From positions 20,854,980 to 20,918,979 of the forward strand of contig NC_136010.1 of assembly GCF_048128805.1 (NCBI RefSeq): 64,000 nucleotides of DNA. The letters are read 5' to 3'. The stretch is from Centroberyx gerrardi. Taxonomy: Eukaryota > Chordata > Actinopteri > Beryciformes > Berycidae. A program made the position numbers and the translations under genes. Below, one piece after another: positions 38,601 to 64,000 of the stretch. The notes below the pieces were generated by a model. That model was not told where the DNA came from. It saw only the letters and a list, made by a program, of their open reading frames with translations, and searched no databases. Positions within the stretch are counted from its first letter, which is position 1; every line of letters begins with the position of its first letter.

Positions 38601-39205
38601 CTTTAGAAAACAGCACTTGCTTCAACCATTAGTCGTGCATTAACAAGCTAACCACTCTTTCTCATTGTGCCATAAACATGAAAGCAGCAGCTCCGGTCCA
38701 ACACCATGGAAACCCAGGAGCTCCAATCTAGTCCTGCAGTGCTTTTAGCAGCAGGGATTATTGCTGTACTGATACTGGGTGAACCATCAAAGACATTCTC
38801 TCTATTATGCACCACTTAAGAGTTTTGAATTTCAATGGCACATGACGACTATGCAAGAACGGCATGTCAAGAGGCTTGGTGACGTAGGTGGAATATTTAC
38901 CATACAGCATTCAATCTACAGCGCTTATTTAAAAAAGAATGAATGCCATTTGCAGTTTGAAAGAGATTGCATTTCCCCGCACATCCACCTCTAGGTCCTG
39001 ATATTGGATTCAAATCTTCAGAATTAGATGAGATAAATAGCAGTATCCACAAGCAAAGAGACATTTCTGTTTGATGTGCCTGCAACCTACTTTACATTGC
39101 TCTTTGCATTTTCTCTTAAAAATCCAAAAACTAAAAAATGCGGTATACTAGGAATTTGTGTATTTTGCGAACTTTTATTTTTATACATAGCAAAAATGAT
39201 CTATT
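35700..39205. other. Noncoding intergenic DNA between mul1 and vwa5b1
   Basis: AT-rich with no recognised gene. A B-box-like GGTTTGATTACC at about 36120-36131 hints at an old tRNA-derived SINE, but no A-box or clear ends are visible. A purine-rich (GAAGTA)n-like stretch lies at about 37955-37992. Confidence 0.5.
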
Positions 39206-39214
39206 GGTAGCTGT

Positions 39215-39310
39215 CAGTCGCATAGTGGGTATCACTGAACTGGGTTAAGTGTCTTGCTCAAGGGCACAGTTGAGTATTTTCATGGCTAACTTCGGGAGAC
39301 AGTTCACAGT
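39215..39310. mobile_element. Teleost interspersed-repeat fragment
   Basis: The segment GGGTTAAGTGTCTTGCTCAA and its flanks match, from memory, a very common fish repeat whose core reads AAGTGCCTTGCTCAAGGGCA. A diverged second copy lies at 41085-41200. Family name uncertain. Confidence 0.45.
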
Positions 39311-40457
39311 CTGACTTCCTACTTGCTGTTTTATTTCCACAAATGAGACTAGAGCAAGTGCTGATCTACTTCAAGGACTTTGCAGTGTTTCCCATTTGTT
39401 TGTTCTTAGAACCTGCCATTACTAGTCCATTGGTCTAACCTCAAAGATATTATGTTTTTTTCTCAAACAAAGATGATCTCAGTGTTCTGACAGTAGGACT
39501 AATTATACCACCAACAAGGCAAATAACTCTCAGACGAGACACAGGTCAGGCCACAAGGTGACTGTGTAATCTGTTCAGACAGACAATGGAAACAATAGTT
39601 GTTGATTCTATTTATTATAGTGCGTTCAGAAGTGGGCAGAATTGTATGATTCACAATTCGACAACTTTTGTATTTAATTTCATTCATAATTTAAAGGTCT
39701 TGTATATGTGTAGGATGACTTCAATAACAACATTGTCTGAGATGGAGTCAGTAGAGAGCTTTTTGAGTGTCTCTGAAAAAGGAGCATAGTTCTCCTAATT
39801 CATACGCACAGTACACCACTATGCAGCTATGAAAAGAGGTGATGAATTATGGATACTAGCTGTGGAACCATTTACCAGAAGGTTCCTTAATTGGACTTCA
39901 ACATCAGAGGGAGCACATTTTACAGTCCTTTGTCTGAGCTTGTTTCACTGCACACCATTTGAATTCTTGCCTTCCAAATGGATTTTGGACTCTGTGCTGT
40001 TTGTTAAATTGAACTTTCTTGGTCACACTAGAATGTGTCAGCATGAAGACCGTACTTGTACAAAAACAAACAACATCAGAGGGAAATCAGGGCAATTAGT
40101 CATGAATAGGCACATACTGGCTTTTAACAGAAGATGTATACCATAGTATCAGCACAGATATTTAGATATTTCACAAAGAATGCTATAAGATGACTAACAA
40201 CTGTGAGATAGATGAGATAATAAGTGATAAGAACTGTCATTGAGATGCAGAGAGAATTGCAGAAAAGTAAAACAAGAAGGGGTCAGATGATATAGTTTCG
40301 TTTTTTTTTAAATTCTTTAAAAAAAAAAATCAATTGGAAATGTTTGCTCAAAGGGACACATGGGCACCCAAAGCAAAATGAGCCTGTTCAGGTGATTTTT
40401 CCTTGCAACTATGATAACACACGGCAGCAGTAAAACACACATGGAAAAACACCAACA

Positions 40458-40471
40458 GTTGCCATGGCAAC
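40458..40471. promoter_or_regulatory. Perfect palindromic RFX X-box
   Basis: GTTGCCATGGCAAC is the ideal symmetric X-box bound by RFX factors. It lies about 4 kb beyond the candidate vwa5b1 3' end. Activity is unknown. Confidence 0.5.
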
Positions 40472-41084
40472 TGCTCATCAGCCTCCTAACTCCCGTGCCC
40501 CCAGTTCAGTTGCTGCAAAGTTGAGACAAGGTTCATTTTTATAGTTGTTGTACCCCGAGACCTGCCTCTGGACATGGTGTTGAGCTGGAGAGTGCCACCA
40601 CTTATGTTTGTTTTTGAAGTGGCTCACATTAAAAAGAAACTATGATATAGCGGGCTTGATTCAATTAGACCTCAAACCTCCATTCTGTATCCTGCCAAGG
40701 GAGTACGAGCTGCTATAATAAATCGTGTTACAGAGTATTCCTCACTGAAAACACACTGTCAATAGACCTGTGTGTTGTGAAAGTTTATGATGGTTGTGTG
40801 GGTGGAGTTATTGCTTGCTGTGTAGATATGAAAGGTAAGATGATTTATGCCTGCAATAAGATGTATTTTTTTGTCTTTTATTGTGATCTAACCTAAAATA
40901 AATCCAGTGTATATCTATCTTAGATACTTCATTTAGAGCCAATCACATTCTTTTGCATGTGCTCTGTTAATTTTATACACATACAGTATGTACACACTGG
41001 TTATCAGTGAGTCATCTACATTTGACCGTGCGTCTCTCAGGATGTGAAGATAGGGGGCTGTCTTCTTCTACTGTCAGGCACTGA

Positions 41085-41200
41085 GCAACTCCGCAATAGC
41101 AATTGAGGGTGAAGTGCCTTGTTCAAGCCACTTGCTCAGCAATAGTTGCTGAATGAGGGGAGAGCAGTACTCACTCACTTTCCCAGCTCATCTGTGGATG
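41085..41200. mobile_element. Teleost interspersed-repeat fragment, second copy
   Basis: It contains GGTGAAGTGCCTTGTTCAAG followed by TTGCTGAATGAGGGGAGAGC and a CTCACTCACTTTCCC segment, in the order I recall for the same fish repeat as at 39215-39310. Confidence 0.5.
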
Positions 41201-41329
41201 TTGAATCTGGCCTCCAAGCAGCTTCTTTAATTTTTAAGTTACTGCTGCCACAATAATGGTAAGGGAGTCAATGTGGCATGATTGCAGTGTAATAAATATA
41301 GCAGTGTAGTGTGATTGCAGGGGTTTTTG

Positions 41330-41740
41330 TCCTACAATCTATCCATCCATTGTCTAGCTGCTTATCCCGGTCAAGATTGCGGGGGCAACAGGGTAAGCAG
41401 GGCAGGTCAGATGTCCTTTTCCTGGTGGATCTCCAGGCCAGCTGGGAGTTGTAGTCCCTCTGGCGTGGCCTGGGTCTGTCCCGGGGTCTTGCTCCCAGTA
41501 CACTGCCCCAGGAGACATCCTTACCAAGTGCCTGAACCACCTCATCTGGCTCCTCTCACAGAGAGTGGGGCCAGCCACCCTGTCGAGAAACTTCATTTCA
41601 GTTTTTTGTATCCATGATCTCATTCCTAGCGAGGTTGTGCCTGCAAGTCATTCTCCATGGCCGCTCCGATCTCCTCCCACACCCGGGCTTTCGCTTCTGC
41701 AACTACAGCAGCCTTTTATGGCCTGCCAGTACTTACAGGG
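41330..41740 (-). mobile_element. LINE 3'-end remnant
   Basis: The minus-strand frame near 41623-41354 encodes RSQMRWFRHLVRMSPG followed by a Pro/Arg/Gly/Thr-rich stretch. This matches the conserved C-terminal piece of a widespread fish non-LTR element (typically RSQLRWFGHLIRMPPG followed by GRRPRGRPRTRW-type sequence). The frame shifts within about 100 codons and no reverse transcriptase core is present, so this is a truncated dead copy. I would guess RTE-like or a related clade, without certainty. Confidence 0.65.
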
Positions 41741-42539
41741 GGTTTAGAGTTCGAAAATGTAATACGATGTGTTTGAATGAATGATCAGAGCTCCCCAGTT
41801 AAACTATCAACACTGGTAAAAACCCGAGGACATGAGGCTTTATGGACTACTTTCACTTTCAGATGGATTTGGTTTTTTCCTTCCATGAGCCAGTTTTTTC
41901 CTTACCTAACCTGAAAATAAATTCCCACAATAGTTATAACTTTACAGTTTGTTCAGTGCCAGAGTGCATGTGGGTTTCACAAGCTTTCTCTGTATCATGG
42001 GGACCTGAGTGGGATAATGTGTGGGTGAGAGGCTTTACTTTGCTGTATCCTGCCAATGACAATTGTTAACCGGCAGGCAAATCAAACCTTTTAGCGAGGG
42101 AATTAATATTGACAGTCTTTGTGAGGTGCTTTACACTTAATTTAGTATTGATTATCTCTCTGCTGAGTGGATCGCATAAAGGATGCATACAACACACCCA
42201 CATTCAGCATTGGGTTGAAACAGATTGGCTTAACACTATTTTGTTGATTTTGCTACAGTTTAAAATCTTGCTCTGATGAACCATATATACTTCCAAATGG
42301 CATGACACTAGGTATGCAGAGCACGCAAGTCCCTAGTGTGGGAAATGATAAGGAAGTGTTCAAAAGATGGCAGATATGTACAAGATATGAATCATTGTAT
42401 CCCTGAATTGAAGCAATTCTAATTCAATTTCAGTGCTTTATTCATTTGCTACTTGTCATGACTGTCAAAGACATCACCTTGCACAGCGGTACTAAGTTTG
42501 GTTTCAATATAACAAAAATTGAGGAAAAAATGAAGAATA

Positions 42540-42930
42540 ATGGAAATACTGAGCAGCAGCGTATGTAATAGGGTGTAACATGCATCATGTCATCATTAAC
42601 CATCCGTATGATATTGCTGCTGTTTTCCTTGTCATGTTTGTGAAACCTGTCGAACCCTGAGAATTGCTTCTCTCAGACAGGGATGGAGATAGGTATCATC
42701 TGGCTCTGTTTTAATTAGCTGTGGTGATGGACCACTCTGTCTCTGTATTCCTCTCCCCTTTCACTCTCTCTTCCTCCTTCCCTCCATTTGTTAGACAGCA
42801 CATGCACATGCTTTTCCATGTAATAGGGTGTTAGCATTAACCAGTCAAATGATCTTGCTGTAGTTTACCGTGTCATATTTGTGGGACTTGCAGAACCATG
42901 AGTATTGCCTCTTGTTGTGACATTTTTGGC
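42540..42930. repeat. Local duplicated segment, copies A and B
   Basis: Two related units (about 42565-42670 and 42821-42912) each begin GTAATAGGGTGT, then carry CATTAACCA, a TGAT-TTGCTG-TAG/GTTTtcC block, GTCATRTTTGTG and a GAACCNTGAG-ATTGC block. Sequence between them (42674-42840) is duplicated again near 44090. Confidence 0.7.
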
Positions 42931-43995
42931 TGATTCCTGCAACCAGTGAGAGAGCCAGCGACGATCAACGGTCAGTCTGCACATTTGGCCGTGATGTGCT
43001 GTTTTAATTACAATCAAAGTACCTTGCGCTGCTGTCATTTTGATACTGCAACCATAGCAACCCATATTCGAGGCTGCAACATCCCAGGAGAGTTTCAATT
43101 CAAGCTCAAATTAGAGGATATCAGCCTCAAGCTGTAGACCAAATACTACTGTAGGCTCTTCCAGTCTCCCACAGCCAGAGGTGCAGAGAGGGGACTTGTC
43201 CTGTGACCACTGTCCCTGTGTCCTCATGCATATTCATCAGCCGCCTTCCTTAAACTTAACCCCATAGAGTACCTGTCTCATTAAAATGCCTGTGAATTAT
43301 CCAAGACTCCATGCCAGAAACATGGGTACAGATCCTGCAGTTGCTATGGAGACCTTTCTAATTGCAAAAGCCAAACCATCAGACATGGGAACAACAGTAG
43401 ATTCATGTTAAGACCCATACTTTCCTCCCCTATTGGATATTGATCTGATGTCATAAAACCTAAGTATCATTATTGATAAAAAAGAATTGCTACCTATGTC
43501 ATATCTCTATATTCCTGTTAGTCTTTGGATTAATTAACCCATCGTGATCAGTGAATTAGCACAAAATTCTGTGGAGCACGCTCTGCATCATAGAATAATT
43601 AGTTTGCAGAGAGAGACTACATGTTTTTCCTTTCCCAACTAACTGAGTCCATGCAAAGACTATTAGCTTTTGTTTCAAGCAAACTCTACTGTGTTCGCTA
43701 AAAAATAAATAGATATTAGTTCATTTTAGATATACTGTAAATGTCATGAAATTAGTTCAGGCAATAGAGTCTCTCTTACAATATCTTACAGAGGCAGTAG
43801 CCTAGCAACAACACACGTCAAAAGTTCTTATAAGATCATTTGCAGGACACTGTATTGGGGAAATTAATAGGTATGTTATGTTTGCAGTTGCATTCAAATA
43901 TACAGTATATATAACCACAATGCATCTCTCAGTACATTGTCAGATAATGTAATTTATGCAAATCTGTAGAAACACTGCACAACATCTTCCAATAA

Positions 43996-44012
43996 TGCCA
44001 AAGGGGGGGGGG
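43996..44012. repeat. Poly-G run
   Basis: About 14 consecutive G on the plus strand. Its length in the assembly is uncertain. Confidence 0.85.
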
Positions 44013-44086
44013 GGCTTTTATAGGTCTGTTGCTCTTCAAAGCAGCGTGTACCAGTGGGAAGTGTTTGTGTTTTGTTTGATCTCTGA

Positions 44087-44300
44087 AGCAGGGTTGAAGA
44101 TGGCTATCATCTGGCACTACCTTAATGAGCTGTCATTTACCTAAACCTCAGTCTGTCATCTGTCTCTCTCTCTCTCCAGTCCTTCACTCTCCCTCTCTAA
44201 CTCTCCCTCCTTCCCTCGATTTGTTAGACATCATATACATGCTGTTCGTGTACATGCTTTACCATGTAATCGGGTGGGTAGTATTGCTGATGTCTTGTTT
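44087..44300. repeat. Local duplicated segment, copy C
   Basis: It aligns by eye with 42674-42850. Shared words, in order, are TATCATCTGGC, AATTAGCTGT versus AATGAGCTGT, a pyrimidine tract ending CTCCTTCCCTC, ATTTGTTAGACA, ACATGCTTT-CCATGTAAT and GGGTG. An old direct duplication about 1.4 kb apart, noncoding. Confidence 0.7.
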
Positions 44301-44433
44301 CCCTAATGAGCTCTTTGATTTCAAAGGGGGTCGTATGGTTCCTCTTGTTGTTAATGAGGCACAGGCTGTGTAACCCAGGGAAGAAATACACCTGATGCAG
44401 TTGATGTCACCTTGAGGTTGGGTGTGGAAAGAT

Positions 44434-44439
44434 TTTATT
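44434..44439 (-). terminator. vwa5b1: Candidate vwa5b1 poly(A) signal
   Basis: TTTATT on the plus strand is AATAAA on the gene's strand, about 1.5 kb after the stop. Sequence between here and 45970 is AT-rich with no frame, as expected of a 3' UTR. No transcript evidence. Confidence 0.45.
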
Positions 44440-45970
44440 ACATGCACCTGCAGAGCTTGTCATAGCATAGACATTTATAAACGCACACCAGAAGCTTTCA
44501 ACAGCCTCAAACAGTCAACAATCATTTTAAAAGACACATACGGCAAATTTGAAAGGTACTGTACTATACAACTGACCCCAATACATGAAAAATACAACTT
44601 ATCACAATTACAGGTGCACTTGTCACTGCAATTACAGCACTAAAATATTACTGTTTGACATCTATTTCTCATCTCAGAGCGCAAAAATGCTGCACAATTG
44701 GTCCCAACATCGCAATCCAGTCATGAAACATCATAACATAAACACTTGTGCCCATGCAGGAGGATAGATGCAACTCAGCCTGAGTGGAAAAAAATATACC
44801 TGAGTAAAAAACAACACTGTAATGGAATAGGGGAGAGGAAAAAGCAAAATACTGAAACATGCTTGAAGAGAACATGCTTTGAAAGAAAGAAAGAAAGAAA
44901 GAAAGAAAAAGAAAGACAATATTTGAGAAAAAAGAACTGGTCGTTATTCAAGTTGATAAAACTGCAAGGAAGGAAACATAAAAACAGAATTTAATGAATA
45001 GATTACAAGAGAAACACATCTACACATTCTGCAGACTTTTAAACCATGGTTAGGCACTTGCGGTAGATGAGTTGTGAGAGTAATAAGACTAGCAAGGGCC
45101 TCTCATCGCATTCACAGAGTAGGACTGTTCATCACTGCCCATATCGCTCAAGTCTGTCACTCCCTCTGAACTGAAAAGCAAAACAGCTGCTTGATCAGAA
45201 CCTCTACTGTGAGATAGACACACCCAGAGAAGTGAAAAAAATATGTATCCAGAAACAAGAAGTAACATGCTAGCGGGATATGTATTCATAGAGCCAAATC
45301 TTTACATATATTTTGTATTTTGTCTAGCCTTTTGCATATTTTACTTTCTCTGTTGTCATCAGACTGCAAAATGCCAAGAATTAATAACACTGTGATGCAA
45401 ACAGGCTTTGAGAAAGACTGGTAGCATTGCTAGTAAGTTAGCGGCACCCGGATAGTCTTTTCATGTAACATCTTTTTTCACAACACAAGGCATTCAGAAA
45501 TCACTGTCAAGATCTAAAAACAGTATATAGAACATAAATGATTGGAACAGCTTTCTCTTAGCATTGATTTGCAGCATCCTCTCCATAACCAGACATCAAT
45601 ATGATGAAAATAATAGATTTTCTCAGTTGTTGATGGTCAGCGGTCCAGCATGCTAGCTATTAAACACTGACATTCTTCTCAGTGAAACTCAAATCTCTGG
45701 CATAACTCTGATCAGATCCCATGCTAGCAGGGACCCAGCTACAGTATATGGCACCGGCGAGGTAATAGCTTGCACATGGTGCCTCTGAAGAGCCTGTGAT
45801 ATGTTCGGAGGAGTATCACACAAACAGAAGAAAAGACCAATTACACAATGCTCACAATTGCAACAACAAAATCAGACTCCAGAAGGCATACTGTAGAACA
45901 AAGAATAGTACAGCCTCAGTTAGCATAGTATCATGTGGGATTAAGTACTTTCAAAGGTCCATGTCATCAG
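44440..45970 (-). other. vwa5b1: Presumed vwa5b1 3' UTR
   Basis: AT-rich and without any recognisable gene, lying between the stop codon and the candidate poly(A) signal. It includes the (GAAA)n repeat at 44881-44915. The assignment is inference. Confidence 0.45.
44881..44915. repeat. (GAAA)n microsatellite
   Basis: About seven GAAA units, then A-rich sequence. Confidence 0.9.
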
Positions 45971-63286
<17,316 letters not shown>

Positions 63287-64000
63287 GGTGCTGGTTTTAG
63301 GATTCTGGTTGGTTGCCACACGTCAAAAGGGGTTCAAAGAATGCACTCATCAGATAATGATATGTCAGAATATAAAATTAGCAAGCTGTCGTCTGTAGAA
63401 AGCGTCTGTTCCTTTTCCCTCCTTCTTATCCACTGCAATAACATCAAAGACAAAGCAGGGCCACATTAATGCCTCTGAACCTATGTGAAAACTGCTGCCC
63501 AGCTGTCTAACCGTTCCAGCCTCAAAAATATTCTCCACAGACGTAACACAAACAGAAGCAGGTATTGCAGGTATTGAGTGCATTTGTAATCTAGTTGTAT
63601 CTAATCTAGATGCATGGGGGGAAAGCAACAGCAATACCACAAATTAATGCTGCTAACATCATTAGAACACACAAACCACGCAACAGAAAAGCAAAAGTCA
63701 GTCATTCAAATTCAGCAATGCTCTGGTCGAACGCTGCATCGCTGATTATGTAAGACGTACAATAAAATTAACAATTGCTTCAGGGCTGTATTTCTATGTA
63801 AATGTCATCTCGTACACCAGCAATCTTTGTTATGTGCTGTCAAGGGTCTGCCTCCGCTGCGAGACCAGAGCCCCAACACAGGCTTGATGGGAAGTGTTAT
63901 GACGAAAGCAATTTCCATAGAGACAGCTCTGCTTGCTTGCCTGGAGATTGACCAGTAATCTCCCCAAAGTGTGCCATTACCTGTTATACCGTGGCTGATT
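63287..64000 (-). other. vwa5b1: Upstream sequence of vwa5b1
   Basis: 5' of the first coding exon. It may hold 5' UTR exons or the promoter, but no TATA box, CpG island or splice pair is clear enough to call. Confidence 0.35.

Overview
The window looks like a piece of a teleost fish chromosome. It has AT-rich intergenic DNA, small introns, abundant (TG)n and (GA)n microsatellites, fish-type LINE, DIRS and MITE remnants, and three vertebrate genes with canonical splice signals. No bacterial, organellar or viral gene organisation is visible. Species cannot be determined from the sequence alone.

Layout. 1-18165 is a gene desert downstream of fam43b; it holds microsatellites and a few GC-richer blocks that could be conserved noncoding elements. 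18166-19176 (minus strand) is the single-exon gene fam43b, a PTB/PID-domain adaptor-like protein. 19177-30027 is intergenic, with a MITE-like element, a 278-bp polypurine tract and a G-tract/hairpin pair. 30028-31627 (plus strand) is mul1, four exons that join to exactly 352 codons, encoding a mitochondrial outer-membrane E3 ligase. 31628-44430 is intergenic and holds a decayed DIRS-like retrotransposon, a LINE 3' remnant, other interspersed repeats and a local duplication. 45971-63286 (minus strand) is vwa5b1, about 20 coding exons and about 1263 codons. It has an N-terminal VIT domain, a VWA domain with an intact MIDAS, and a long C-terminal region. 63287-64000 is upstream sequence.

The order and orientation fam43b(-), mul1(+), vwa5b1(-) is the mirror image of human 1p36.12 (VWA5B1+, CAMK2N1-, MUL1-, FAM43B+), as I recall it. 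I could not find camk2n1, which would be expected between mul1 and vwa5b1. The three genes are neighbours by ancient synteny and do not form one pathway.

I found no clearly new biological system. The points most worth checking are a GC-AG intron in vwa5b1, a reading-phase conflict suggesting a missed microexon in that gene, two perfect palindromic RFX X-box matches, a pair of ZNF143/THAP11-like sites in otherwise empty DNA, two strong hairpins (one next to a G-quadruplex-prone tract), and a local intergenic duplication.
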